A stretch of 64,000 nucleotides of DNA from Acanthacorydalis orientalis (lineage: Eukaryota; Arthropoda; Insecta; Megaloptera; Corydalidae), in assembly GCA_034766995.1 (NCBI GenBank), contig CM068325.1, positions 7,928,825 to 7,992,824 on the forward strand, in the 5' to 3' direction. Positions within the stretch are counted from its first letter, which is position 1. Every line of letters begins with the position of its first letter. Below the pieces are notes generated by a model. That model was given only the letters and a program-made list of their open reading frames with translations, was not told where the DNA came from and did no database searches. The position numbers and the translations under genes are program-made. This document shows positions 1 through 12,422 of this stretch, piece by piece.

Positions 1-1870
1 CTAGCTCGCACATCGAGCTATTTCCTAGAAAAATAACTCCGAAGTTTCCGCATTAGGCTTATGAGAGAAAAATTTCGAAACGTTGTCAACAATGTTCACA
101 GCTGAGCGTTAGCGAGTAGTCTTCGAGTGTATGACGTGTCAGCTTCAAGTCTCGCTCGATTCATGCAGTATCTGTTTCTTCATTGAATTATTATTTAATG
201 CATTTTATTAAAAAAAAGTATTTAAATACAGACGAAATTATATTTTCCCGCAATTTTCTTTCGGAAAACGCTCTTTTCTAAATGTTTACAATTTTATTTT
301 AGAAAATGATTTCTTCTCGATTTTTTTTTAATTTTTAGCATTATTTAACAAACATATTCGTATATTAAAATGTTCTAGTATGTAAAATAATGCAAAAAAT
401 TAAAAAATATCGTGAAAAAATCATTTTCTGAAATAAAATTGTCAAAAGTTAGAAAAGAGCGTTTTTCGAAAGAAAATTGCGAGAAAATGTAATTTCGTCT
501 GTATTTAAATACTTTTTTCAATAAAATGCATTAAATAACAATTCAATGAAGAAAAAAAAACTGCATGAATCGAGTGAGGCTCGAACCTGACAACGTCAGA
601 CACTTCAAGCCTGCGCGTTACCGCACAGCTATCAATTCTTTCAAAAAATCCTCTTTTAAATTTTGACAATTTAATTTCAGAAAATGATATTTTCACTTTT
701 TTTAATTTTTTGCATTATTTTACAACAAGAACACTCTAATATACGAATATGTATGCAAAATGATGCTAAAAATTAAAAAAAATCGAGAGAAAAACATTTT
801 CTGAACTAAAATTGTAAAAATTTAGAAAAGAGCGTTTTCCGAAAGAAAATTGCGAAAAAATGTAATTTCATCACTATTTAAATATTGTTTTCAATAAAAT
901 GCATTAAATAATTACTCTACCACCGTACTGCACCGCCTACTATCCTATTGTGAACCAGGCATTAGCTTCAAATGTCTGACGTATCAGGTTCCAGTCTCGC
1001 TCGATTCATGCAGGTTTTTTTTCTTCAACTGAATAATTATTTAATGCATTTTATTGAAAATAATATTTAAATAAAGATGAAATTTCATTTTCTCGCAATT
1101 TTTTTTCAGAAAACGCTATTTTCTAAATTTTTACAATTTTAGTTCAGAAAATGTTTTTTTCTCGATTTTTTTAACTTTTAGCATTATTTTGCAAATATAT
1201 TCGTATATTAGTGTTCTTGTTTGTAAAATAATGTAAAAAATTTAAAAAAATCGTGAAAAAATCATTTCCTGAAATTAAATTGTCAAAATTTGAAAGAGGA
1301 TTTTTTGAAAGAATTGATAGCTGTGCGGTAACGCGCAGGCTTGAAGTGTCTGACGTTGTGAGGTTCGAGTCTCGCTCGGTTCATGCGGGATTGTTTTCTT
1401 CACCTGTACAATTATTGGATGCCTTTAATAGATTTTAATAAAAAAAAATATTTAAATAATGATAAAATAACATTTTCTTGCAATTTTCTTCAAAAAACGC
1501 GCTCTTGTAAATTCTTATAATTTTATTTCAGAAAATGCTTTTTTCACGATTTTTCTTTTCAATTTTTAGCATTGTTTTGCAAATGTATTCGTATATCAAA
1601 GTGTACATGTTTGCAAAACAATGCAAAAAATTGAAAAAAAATCCTGAAAAAATCATTTTATGAAATAAAATTGTAAAAATTTGAAAAACACATTTTTTTC
1701 TAAAGAAATTTGCAAGAAAATGTAATTTCATCTTTATTTAAATATTTTTTTTTAATAAAATGCATTAAATAATTATTCAGTGAAGAAAAAAACAGCCTGA
1801 ATCAATTGAGACTCGGAACCTGACACATAAGACACTCCTGCACGTTACTGCTTAGTTATCAAGCTAGTTG
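1..1870. repeat. AT-rich array of inverted/direct units with tRNA-like modules
   Basis: An AT-rich unit of roughly 300-450 bp recurs in both orientations. It contains runs such as AAATCATTTTCTGAAAT and GAAAGAAAATTGCGA, and their reverse complements occur a few hundred bases away, so adjacent units could pair. Between the AT-rich units sit short GC-richer modules at about 98-166 (+), 563-640 (-), 960-1010 (+), 1312-1388 (+) and 1796-1862 (-) that look tRNA-derived. Short open frames here (for example at 505-696 and 1253-1438) only reflect the repeat and are not called as genes. It could be a satellite-like array or a cluster of fold-back or SINE-like elements. Confidence 0.6.
1312..1388 (+). 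repeat. tRNA-like module, best preserved copy
   Basis: The module contains an A-box-like stretch (TAGCTGTGCGGTAACGCGC) and a B-box-like stretch (GAGGTTCGAGTCTCG). Between them lies a possible 5-bp anticodon stem CAGGC/GTCTG around a 7-base loop TTGAAGT, whose central triplet GAA would be a Phe anticodon. The T stem does not pair cleanly and no good acceptor stem is visible, so this is not a convincing functional tRNA gene. It recurs in degenerate form and both orientations elsewhere in 1-1870, which fits a tRNA-derived SINE head or a tRNA-derived satellite. Confidence 0.45.
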
Positions 1871-4800
1871 AATCTCTAAGAATTAATTTCTCTTAAAAGA
1901 TGCAGAAACTTTGGAGCCTTTTTTCTCGAAAATGGCTCGATAGTGCGCTAACTTATTAATACCTTTGGGATACCTTACCACTGTACGAAGTTCGGTGCCA
2001 AAGTCACTTTCCGAAGCCGTATCATCCCCTTGTATGTTCAATTATATGTATTCAGAAAAGCAGATCACCATATATTGATACAGAGATGATGATGATTTTA
2101 TTAGTAAAACGATATAAAGTACTTACGTGACGAAATCGAATAAAAATCTGCTGCGAAGCAACTGGAAACCTTCAAGGACGAACTGAGCAGCTAACTCTTT
2201 TCTTCGAATATTCGAATCTACGAATATTGAACACCTATGAAAAATCATAAGAGTGTGCGTTTAGTATTGAGTATTTACTTCATAGTCGATCGAAGAATAC
2301 TCACTTATTTGTTTAACAATCGGAGACGGAAACCTCAACAAAAGCGATAAATGATAAATTCACTGCGAATGTAAAAAAAATACAAATCGAAACAGAACGA
2401 TTGACTAATCGTCAGAACGCTGAAAAGTCGAAACGATAATCGTAAATCACAAGATTTTTACTTACACGTTTGTGAAATTTTTTCACAAGGATTTTTTCAA
2501 ATCGTAGAATTTCTGAAGCCGCCACACCACATGTGTGTGGCGATTGTGTAGATTGTATTTGTTTTAAAAGAAATCAAAAAAATTTACGACTTATCATTGT
2601 TGAAAATAATGTCTGCTAGATGTTCAGCTTACAGATACAAAAAAATCATACAAGAGAAGAAAAGAAAAAATAATTATCAAGTAAATTTAAATTTATATCT
2701 TGCTGTAGTTATTTTTTCACAATGTATAAAATACACATCAAACACCCGAATATGCCACCATAAAAGTAAAAATCACTGAAAACTACAGAAAAAAACTAAA
2801 TTCAAGCTGAAAAATAGGCAGTGAAAAACAAAATAATCTGATTATTTATTAAAAACTCTAACCATAAGGAAACAGATCGGGAGAAACGAAAAAAGCTCTC
2901 GTATTTTATGAAAAATCGTTACTTTTTAAATATAAATTGGATTCTACGTTAACTATCAGCACAGTAGGCGCTAGAAATGGCTATAATCTCGATTTGATTT
3001 ATACATTATAATTCCGTCGGTTCAATCAAGAATATCGTTATTCTATTCACTTGCGTTTAGTGGACATGATTTTCGGTTCATTTAACACCACAAGTGCGAG
3101 TGATACAATATACGATTGTCGCTATTAGTCTTTTTCAAATAAATTACGAAAGCTTAACGATTATGTTTTATATAATTGATTTTAAACAATATATTTTAGC
3201 CATTTGAGTTCCAACAATCACTATATATCTGCCACGCATCAATGAGAAATCGAGCCGTGTTAATTGACAGTGTTAAGAACACCCGTTTCCCTATGTTCGA
3301 TGACGTGTATTCAGAAAAGCAGATCAGCATATATAAATCTTTTATTATTAAGACGTGATAAAAGTACTTACCTGACGAGATTGAAAAAAAATCTGCTGCG
3401 AATCAACGGGAAAACTTCAAAGACGAACCGAACGGCTGATTATTGTCTTCAAATATTCGAATTTAAGAATATTTAAACTCTAAAAAATCATGAAAGGGTA
3501 TTTCAGTACTTCAGTGTATTTACATTTTTGTTCAAGTATTTACTTCATAGCTGATAGAACCAATACTTACTTACTTGTTTAATAGGAGACAGAGGACTCA
3601 ACAGAAATCACAAGCGATCTGGAAAATTCACTGCGAATTGTAAAAAAAAAATACAAATCGAAACGGAATGATAGATAATTCGATAAGAGGTTAAAAAGTC
3701 GAAGCGATGATTGTAAATCACAAGATCTTTACTTGGATGTATGTAAAAAAAAATCACGAGAACTTTTTCAAATCGTAGATTTGCTCAAGCCGCCGCAATT
3801 ATTTAATTTCTGAAGATTAATATGTCTTCAAAAAAGAGAAATAAAATAAAGGAATCACTTGAAATGACACCGAACCGAACAGAAATTATTCACTGTGAAA
3901 TAATATTCTATTTATGTATCGATTTAGATAATAAATGATTTTCTTTCTATGTACCTGCTGGTTTTTATCTTACTTGGCACGGCCGCGATAAATATGTATC
4001 GAACATTTTCAAGTACTTTCAATCTTATCTGTTCGGATCGTTAGAAATGTTTGACGGTGATTGAATTAACCCTCTCGGTGTGCGCGGGTGCTGATTCAAA
4101 ACGAATGTTGAGAGACGGATAATTTCAGTGGAGACACTTTTTATTAGTACACCCTCAGAAACAAATATAAAAATAAGTAATAACGTCCCGAATGACTCTC
4201 AAATATTTGATAGAGTATGCCACGCCTTAGAAAAAGACAGAAATCTATATATTTTCGATTGTAAATTTATGAAGATAAGGATGTTGTCCAAAAGATAGTC
4301 GAAACACCTATATACTAATCCACATAAACTACTTGTTCATATCAAAAAATGATTAATGAATTTAAAGCGATATCAAAGTGCGCAGTATTTCTCACTTGAA
4401 ATTTCCTTAATTTTTCATTAAAAATTGTATTAAAGCTAATTATTCTGCATGCAGAATAAATAGAAACCGTTACGATATTTTTTAACGAATGCGTGAGAAT
4501 ATTGTCTTATTTGTGTTTGATAATTGAAGACACTGCTGCAGAAAGGATGTAACCCCAAACTTGCTACCCGTGAGATAAATCAGGAAAAAAACACATTTTA
4601 TGAATTTTCTCTTCGGAATTTTTAATTGATTTCACGCCACGATTAACGTAGTAAACAGTCAGTAACATATTTTTCATAAGACTAGGTGAAAATACTAAAC
4701 ACACGACCCGCTCACAGGACGAATCGATTAACTCCATAAAACAAAAAGTGAAGAATTGTAATGAAATAGTGTACACTGTCTTTTTAGAAAAAATCCTTCT

Positions 4801-5089
4801 ACAAAATAAATCTAAATAAACATTGTAGAATGCATAAATGCAGATGTAACTCTTACGAAACTGTATTTAAAACGAATCAGATAAAATAGCCTTAGAGTAA
4901 TCGCCGCTACTTTCGCAATTTTTGTGTGAATAGGGGAGTTAATCGATTTGGCAAGTGAAAAAATGTAATAACGTTAAACTCAGTGTTCAAATTATTATTA
5001 TCCTTATTACGGAAAAAGTTATTTATCATAGATTTCTTCTTAAAAATTTTCCGTAAGAATAAATAATAACTGTTCTGTTACAAAATATT
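1871..5089. other. Non-coding region with a duplicated ~0.5 kb block
   Basis: No coding sequence is supported. The stretch near 2030-2540 is repeated in the same orientation near 3300-3800 (shared landmarks TATTCAGAAAAGCAGATCA, AATCTGCTGCGAA, AATCACAAGAT, TTTTTCAAATCGTAGA). Both copies carry, on the minus strand, GTAAGTAC, a splice-donor-like sequence, at 2119-2126 and 3364-3371. In the second copy it follows CTCGTCAG and looks like a good exon/intron boundary. The rest is AT-rich with stop codons in all frames. Confidence 0.5.
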
Positions 5090-6957
5090 ATTTATCGTCG
5101 ATTGATCGAATATAAATGATGTCTTCTTCGTCAGCTGTATGCGTGCCGCTCACGTCGGACAACAGGGACATGATCGCCACCAGGAACATGGCGCGTAGGC
5201 TCTGGCAGAGGACCCGGATAGACGAGTACCGGCTGATCCGGAATCGTCTCTCAGAGAAGATCACAAAGAGGTGAACAAAATCAGGAACGATCAATGGAAG
5301 AACAGACTTGCCCAGATGTCGGAGAGAGGGAAGGACGTCTGGGGACCGGTCGGAAGGATCGAGCGCTCCGGAAAGGAGATCCTCCCGCCTCTGAAGACCG
5401 TCACTCCGAACGTGTTCGTATCGAACGACGCCGGTAAAGCTGAACTCCTGTCGAGAGCGTCCATCGCGTTACCGAGCAGATAGCGACCGACCCGGCCACC
5501 ACCATTACGGTCGAGGAAGCCATTGAGGCCTGGCGATCGTCACCTAGCCCCGATACCGAGAGCGTAGTCTGGACGTCGCTCCGGGAGTTCATGTCGATCA
5601 TTAAGGGCACGGAGGCCGACAAGGCCGCCGGCGATGACGGTATCCAGTGCAGAGTGCTGCGCCGGCCGCCGACTGAGGGACTAGTGGCGCTCACGAACAT
5701 TTGTAACGCGGCGCTGAGATTACATCACTTCCCCTCGACATGGACTCACGCCAAGATCCTGGCCTTAAGCAAGATTGGCAAACGAGGCGATGAGGCGGCC
5801 AGCTATCGGCCCATCAGCTTCTTGTCCATTGCCAACAAGGTGCTGGAGAACGTCGTGCCGCGACGCGTCCGCGACCACGAGGCGGTCGACAACACCATCA
5901 GGCCTGAACAGTTCGGTTTCAGGCGTAAGCACTCGACGGCTCTCCAGCTGGTCAGGATCGTAGAGACCATCACTGGCAGATTCGGCAGGAACTACACGGG
6001 TATGATTCTGCTTGACATCCTCGAGGCGTTCGACACTGTCCGGCACGACGGACTAGCGTTCAAACTCATCGGATACAAGGTGCCCGACTACCTAGTCCGT
6101 CTGATGGACCACCACATATGCCAGCGAACGTTTCAGGTCGACGTCTACGGTGCACTGTCGTCCGTCAAGCAGATCGCCGCCGGCGTTCCGCACGGATCGA
6201 CACTGGGTCCAGTTCTGTTTATTTATTTTATTAACGACATACCGAGCACTAAAGGTGTCGAACTGGCACTATTCGCTGACTATACGGCCATCTTCATCCA
6301 AGCCTCGCTAGACGCTATAGCCGACCAGTTCCGCAGACGGCGGTTGAAGATCAACGAGGACAAGACCGAAGCTATAGTGTTCTCGAGGAGGAGGGAGACG
6401 GTGCAGCTACCGTCACTCCATGTCGACGGGGTGACGGTTACGTGGGAGGATCTTCGGCGGACCTTCAGATACCTCGGCGTGCATCTGGATCGGAAACTAA
6501 ATTTCAACGCCAACACACAGATCGCGCGCCGGACAGCGCACGGAGCCATGCGTCGATTGCACAGCGTGCTGATCAACTACAGTGGACTGGACACTGCCAA
6601 TAAAATCGCGCTGTGCAAGATGGCCATACGACCCATCATTACGTATGCTGCTCCCGTCGTGACGGCGGAACACGTCACCGCGTAACCTGGCGCTGCTCCA
6701 GCGAGTGCAAAACAAGGCACTGAAGATGGCGCTCAACCGGCAACGCTGGTTTCCTACGGCACAACTTCACATTGACGCCAACGTAGAAACGGTTGCACAG
6801 TTCACTGAAAATCTAAGCTTGAACTTTTATAAGAACAAGCCGCTTGCTGATCGACTCATCGAACGGCCTCGACCACATGAGTTTCTGCCGGGTGCCAACC
6901 ATGTCGCCAAGCACAGACGTAAGAACAGGTTCGTGCAGCCGTTCTATTTTACTTGAC
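5090..6957 (+). pseudogene. Jockey-type non-LTR reverse transcriptase, 5'-truncated and decayed
   Basis: The main open stretch is 5591-6685, preceded by frames around 5135-5483 and followed by 6686-6957, so at least two frameshifts or stops interrupt it. Reverse-transcriptase motifs are recognisable in order: AGDDGIQ, KIGKRGDEAASYRPIS, EQFGFRRKHST, LLDILEAFDTVRHDGL (first catalytic Asp region), GVPHGSTLGPVLFIYFIND, and RYLGVHLDRKLNF followed by the C-terminal thumb. The catalytic box reads FADYTAI rather than the usual FADDTAI, so the second catalytic aspartate is lost. No endonuclease domain is left. The family (Jockey-like) is inferred from motif wording; the copy is dead. Confidence 0.85.
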
Positions 6958-7980
6958 GGCATTCTCGCACCAAGAGCGATCGTAAATTTTCATAACGATG
7001 TGTCGTCACAGGACTCTCGACTGACCTACGACTCGGACTCGGTTTGACTATTGTGTTTCTATCTCTATGCTTCGTTTATCTCTCCTCTCTGATCCTTCCT
7101 CCTTCCCTGCCCTCTTTTCTCTGATTTTCGAGTCTTTTATGGCCCCCGGCACTGTAGCAACGCTCAGCGTTCTCATTAGTTATCACCACACGGCAAGATC
7201 TTGCCCAAATTTTGGCGTCAAAAAAAAAAAACGTCAACTGTATGCGAGGTTCCATCGATCTAAAGTTTTTATTGTAAGCATGTTTAACCGAAGGAATGAA
7301 TTTGAGCAGGTCCGTCATGTCTTTCCTCTTTTCTCTTGTAACAGTTCTTTCTATAGGATATAACAAAGGCTGGTCCACATTTTTCAGACCTAGTCTTCTA
7401 CCTGCTCCGGATTTTTCTATACTAACGGTATTAAATTCTGAATCTTCGTTAAAGTCATATTTGAATCATATGAGGTGCAGTTTGGACATTTCTAATTTTA
7501 TCCAGTGCATTTTAAGCCACTTTACTGGAAACCCTGTAACATGACTTGAGTCCATGCCAATCAGACTGCAACTTACTGATATATTTTACTTTATTTTTGA
7601 ATAAACACTCCTAACCAATTTACCGTTACCGTTGAGCACTCGCTGCTGCATTTGAATAATTGCAGCGATTCACATTTACATTTAGACTACGGAGTTAATC
7701 AGGTTGGCTTCTGAAATAAATTATTAATTATTCAATGGCCAAATTAAATAGTCATTAATTGATGTCAATACTTACTATTAGGGAGATCTGTTATAGCTAT
7801 AAAAAGTAAAGACGGAATCAAGTACTCTGAAGCTCAAATTTGAAAAAATTAAAAAAGTGTAGTTGATCGATTTGTGCCATGAACGGCTCATATAGCAAAT
7901 ATAATTCAAAATGACCGAGACCTATCTCCATTCTGCACGAAAGAATTGTTTCTGGTAAAAATATATTTTAGTGAAATTAA
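6958..7980. other. Non-coding; possible 3' UTR of the Jockey-type copy then unique sequence
   Basis: After the Jockey-type frame ends there is a pyrimidine-rich stretch and a run of A at about 7219-7231 that could be the element's 3' tail. Matching target duplications were not found. The remainder to the MITE is AT-rich and shows no gene. Confidence 0.35.
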
Positions 7981-8692
7981 GGGGACCCGGTGGTCTAGCG
8001 ACCTAAAATTTAAGCTATTTTAAAATTTTTTTTTCTATATGAGGGTAATGAATAATGATTTCAATTTTTTTTACACTTATTTTATTACTAATAAACTACA
8101 CAAAAATGAAAATAAAGATAAAAAAAAAATTTTTTTTTAAATTAGAAAAATGATGCTGAAGTCTCCCTCTCTAAAAAAATGGAATTGCGTGGTGAATGAT
8201 GATTTATCTCTCCCTCTGATCTGAAATAAAACAATTGACAAATTTTTAATTAGTATAAGTATAGATATCGCAGGAAGTAGAATAAAAAAAAAAATTTGAC
8301 AAAATGGCGCGTAGTCAAAAGTACAAGTTTGAAAACGACCAGTATTTTTGAATGTTTTGTTAATAAAAAAAATATAAATATTTTACGGAAACTATTAGTT
8401 TTACTTCCAGCGAGAGCTAGTACTATTCAGAATAACATATTAAAATTTCAGACAAATCGGTCAAGTAGTTTTTTTTTTCTGGCCCCCGCAAGACGAAAAA
8501 AAGTAGTTTCGAGATAAACGCGTGTCAATAGAGCCGACTCCACTTATTCTTCTACCTACCTGACCTTCTAATGGGCTGTAGATCCTGAAATACTCTGAAT
8601 TTCGTCATCAAATTTTAACAGTATATTTTTAAGATACTATACTTGCGAAAAAAAATATCGATTTTTCGACAATTCTAGACCACCGGGTCCCC
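7981..8692. mobile_element. MITE with 18-bp perfect terminal inverted repeats and TTAA flanks
   Basis: The left end GGGGACCCGGTGGTCTAG at 7981-7998 is matched exactly by its reverse complement at 8675-8692. Both ends are flanked by TTAA (7977-7980 and 8693-8696). The 712-bp interior is AT-rich and non-coding. TTAA target duplications are characteristic of piggyBac-type transposases, so this is probably a non-autonomous piggyBac-like element. Because TTAA is itself palindromic, a 3-bp TWA duplication (Harbinger type) cannot be excluded from one copy. Confidence 0.85.
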
Positions 8693-9412
8693 TTAATAGA
8701 AACGTCTTGTCAGAAAATATTTATTTCTTAAATCGAAAATAAATTTACAATGTATTTAAATTATATTATGCAATACAAAATATCTTAATAGTACTTTTTA
8801 TTCTTATTCATTATGGTCATCATCAGTTGCGTCAGTATTATCGTCTTTTGTTTCGTCTGATCGAAGATTTCTATAGAACCATGTTATAACATTGTGGGAC
8901 ATATTTGCTGCCAGAATATCAGCAAAAAAATGTAGAAAACAATGACAATTATTTGGTACAATGAATGATTTTATTTTAATAAAATTACTTAGTCTATTTT
9001 TCAATCAAGAAGGCCATGGAAACTTTTGCACTTACCAAATATTTGGCAATAAAAAATGGTTTAGTTGGAAAAAAATGCATTTAAGTTGTTAATAGAAGAA
9101 ATTAGATCGTTATTAAGAACATTGGTCTAGGAGTTTCCATATCCTACGTTACCGGAATTAAAAAGCAAAGAAGTATCACTACGGTCAAGCAACCTGTCAC
9201 AAACATGAACAGAAAAACCAATTAGTTTGGTTAATTTGCTGCAGGCAATATGACGATGATGTGACGTCCTGAATTCAATAACAAATTGATACTTAACATG
9301 GTTTATAACAACCAACAACTGATCAGCATGTAGATCCTAAATATACTTTGTGACTGAGTTCAGTTATATTATATGAGATGGCGACGTCACAGATAAATTC
9401 TGGTCAATTAAT
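8693..9412. other. AT-rich intergenic sequence, nothing recognised
   Basis: Two short minus-strand open frames (8804-9004 and 9127-9318) have no recognisable domain, and their codon usage matches the AT-rich background. No repeat or RNA gene was recognised. Confidence 0.3.
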
Positions 9413-10704
9413 CAGGTTGGTGCAAAAATAATTGCGTTTTTTACATATAGATCATAAAGAAGCAAAAATCAGTTAAAATATATATTTATTAATCAAACTA
9501 AAAAACCTTGTCCTGTACACAATTCTCCCGTCTGGAAACATGTTTCGTTCGCGCTTTTTTCTGTGATCCAATTCAGCAGACCACAGTTGTACGCGAATAA
9601 GGAAATGATAACTGGAGTTAATTAAAATCACTATATTCTGCCGCACATGTGATGCTAAAGGTAAAACAAGGAATTAACAATGGAATGAAATGTGAATGCT
9701 CCGTCTGCCCCGCGGTTCAGTGATTCACTGGAGTTCTAACCAACTTCACTTTCCTCTGGCATCCGACAATGTGTGACACACGGCCTGACCGGCAGGGATG
9801 GGAATAGACCAGTCTTAGGCCGTTCGGGATTCTCAGAATCCCGAACAAGTTTGTTTATTCCTACAAGATGGAATTCTGGAGTCCTGGAATTAACGAATTC
9901 ATCGAAAGCGCTTCGAGCTGATGTTTGATCTTTGAAAACGTTCTCTCGTAGCAAATGACTCGAATGTTTAAAAAAATGATAATATGTCGAAGACAGGTCC
10001 GGAGAGTAAGCTGGGTGATGTGAGGTTTCATTAGCGAGTCCATTTATGTTTTTTAACGACATAATAATTGGTCCTCTTCGATCGACTAATGCTGGCCGTA
10101 AACAATGCAAATTCTCATGTATTTTTTCAATTTCCTGACAATATTTTTCTGCTGTTATTGCTTCGCCAGGATTTATGAAGTTCTGGAGAATAATTCCACT
10201 TGTCGACCATCGAACAGTGACCGTAATATTTCTTTCATTAAGCTTCGGTTTAAGAAACTGTTTCGGTGCTTCTCCTCGGTCCAGCCACTGTGCTGAACTT
10301 TTCCGATTGTTGTGGAGAGTACACTTTTAATTACATGTGACAATGCGATCAAGAAAGGGATCATTTTTTGTCTCAAAAGTAGCGCAGAGCAGACTTCGTA
10401 CCGGCGAATTTCTTGATGTTCGTTTAGTTCATACGGCGCCCATGCATCCAGCTTTTTTGTTTTTCCAATTAGGATCAAATGTCGAACAACTATTTGTAGA
10501 ACAAGAGTGAGATCTTCTACCACCTTTCGAGTTGTTTAAAGTCGATCTGCTTCAATAATGGTTCTTAAATCATTACTGTCTAATAGCTGAAACACGTCCA
10601 CGACCCTCCTCATCATAGAGGCTTTCGTTTCCATTACGACATGTTTGGAACCAGTGTTGAGATGTAAGTATAATAATTGACTCTCCATCAAAAACAAATT
10701 TAAT

Positions 10705-10720
<16 letters not shown>
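9413..10720 (-). pseudogene. Decayed mariner element (Hsmar1-like end)
   Basis: The lower-coordinate end begins CAGGTTGGTGCAAAAATAATTGCG at 9413-9436, the familiar terminal repeat shared by mariners of the Hsmar1/cecropia group. On the minus strand, about 10173-10523 reads as transposase with WAPYELNEHQEIRRYEVC (the WVPHEL region) and LLLRQKMIPFL. About 9736-10070 carries HHPAYSPDLSSTYYHFFKH and a typical C-terminal FDEFVNSRTPEFHLVGINKL. The third catalytic Asp (usually in the SDYHLF context) is replaced by Tyr and there are frame breaks. The other terminal repeat is not found; the 5' side runs into TA microsatellites. Confidence 0.85.
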
Positions 10721-10724
<4 letters not shown>

Positions 10725-10784
<60 letters not shown>

Positions 10785-10790
10785 AATATA
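10725..10790. repeat. (TA)n microsatellite
   Basis: Alternating TA tract at the 5' side of the mariner relic, interrupted by short non-TA spacers. Confidence 0.9.
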
Positions 10791-10932
10791 TTACAGTGAA
10801 ATTAAATTCATATCTAAATTGGAATATTTGTGATCATTTTTAATAATCATGCACTTGAGATTAGTCAAAATTTATCAACAGGTGAATAGTACTTGGTGAT
10901 AAATTTCTTAGAACTGAATAAATATAATTATC

Positions 10933-10974
10933 ATATCTGCAAAATAAGTAATTCAAAATGTGAATATTCTTACG

Positions 10975-11032
<58 letters not shown>

Positions 11033-11078
11033 TTATCGTAAGAATATTCAAATTTTAACTTATTTATTTTGCAGATAT
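10933..11078. repeat. Inverted repeat with (TA)n core
   Basis: Two arms of nearly 50 bp, starting ATATCTGCAAAATAA and ending TTATTTTGCAGATAT, are near-perfect reverse complements. They enclose a TA dinucleotide tract (about 10981-11029). The inner arms read GAATATTCTTACGATAAAT and its complement. It could extrude as a cruciform. A short open frame across it only encodes Tyr-Ile repeats. Confidence 0.8.
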
Positions 11079-11177
11079 ACTAATTTATGTTGTATGATTT
11101 TTTAATCAAATGCATGATTCATAAAATTGATAACAAATATTTCAATTCAGATACGACATTAATTTCACTTTATTATA

Positions 11178-12420
11178 CGAGGGTGGTCCCGGAAGTACCC
11201 GACCCAACAAAGAAAACACAAAAATTTTGGAAAAAAATATATTTATTTTTCAACATAATCTCCTTTCAGCTCTATACAATTTTCCGAGCGATGTTCAATA
11301 AGTTCGATACCCTTTTTATAATAAGAACTGTCTTGCTCCTCAAAATACCCATCAACTGCCGACATCACTTCTTCATCGTTGGGAAATCTTTGACCACTGA
11401 GCCATTTTTTTAAGTTTGGGAACAGAAACTAATCCGAGGGGGCTAAATCTGGCGAATAGGGTGCATGAGGTAGCAATTCAAACTTTAATTCATTAATTTT
11501 GACCATTGCAATGACGGATTTGTGAGCTGGTGCATTGTCTTGATGAAACAACACTTTCTTCTTAGCCGAATGGGGCTGTTTTCGCTCGATTTCTTCGCTC
11601 AAACGTTGCAATAAGTTCGCATAATACTCGCCGTTGTTAGTTTTTCCTTTTTCAAGATAGTCAATGAAAATTATCCCACGCGCATCCCGAAAAACCGACG
11701 CCATGACCTTGCCTGCAGATGAAACGTTCTTCGTCTTCTTTGGAGCCGGTTCTCCCTTTCCAGTCCATTGTTTTGATTGTTCTTTTGCCTCGGGTGTGAA
11801 GTGACGGACCCATGTTTCATCCATGGTTATCACGACATCATCTTCACGACACTGTTTTTGCTCGAGTGTGAGCGAACGCGGCACACATCTTGCACACAGC
11901 TCTCTCATGTCCAAATTTTCAGATAATATGCGATGTACCGCACTTTTTGAAATGCCTACTATGTCTGCTAGCTCGCGCACTTTCAGTCGACGATCATCCA
12001 GTACGGCTTTGTGGATTTTCTTCACCGTTTCTGGAGTCGTCACCTCATTTGGTCGACCACTGCGATGCTCGTCTCGGCAGCTCGTACGGCCTCGTTTAAA
12101 CTCTGCTACCCGATATTTCACTGTTGTAGACGAAGGAGCAGACTCACCCAGAGTAGAATGCAGTTCAGCTTTTATATTGGTCGGGCTGAAGCCTTTCAAA
12201 TAAAAGTATTGTATCACGTAACGATGACCAATTTTCTCCATTTTCACAAATTCACTGAAAACGTTCACTATTGATGGCTGCCAAACAAATACTAAACAAC
12301 GTGGCATCCTAGAACTTGAAACATATGCTTTATAGATTGTGTACTTTCTAATACAGTGATATTTTTCAAACAACTACCGCCATCTGTAGGTCAGGCCGGG
12401 TACTTCTGAGACCACCCTCG
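11178..12420 (-). mobile_element. Mariner transposon, copy 1 (terminal repeats, TA duplication)
   Basis: The ends are CGAGGGTGGTCCCGGAAG at 11178 and, in inverted orientation, CGAGGGTGGTCTCAGAAG ending at 12420, flanked by TA at 11176-11177 and 12421-12422. The 1243-bp size is normal for mariner. It is the defective sister of the copy at 16792-18085 and shares terminal repeats and coding sequence with it. Confidence 0.95.
11234..12241 (-). pseudogene. Mariner transposase, interrupted (copy 1)
   Basis: Compared with the intact sister, this frame starts at the same methionine (MEKIGHRYV, ATG at 12241-12239). It has lost about 20 codons just before the first catalytic Asp (the CREDDVVITMDETW junction). 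It stops at an in-frame TAG after YSPDLAPSD (codon at about 11429-11431), where the sister has Tyr. The sequence downstream still resembles the C-terminal part. First Asp (MDETW), second (HQDNAPAHKS) and third (APSD) are present, but the internal deletion and stop make it inactive. Confidence 0.9.
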
Positions 12421-12422
12421 TA

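Noticed and set aside
1312..1388. Functional tRNA-Phe gene
   Set aside because: The anticodon arm looks plausible but the acceptor and T stems do not pair properly, and degenerate copies lie all around.
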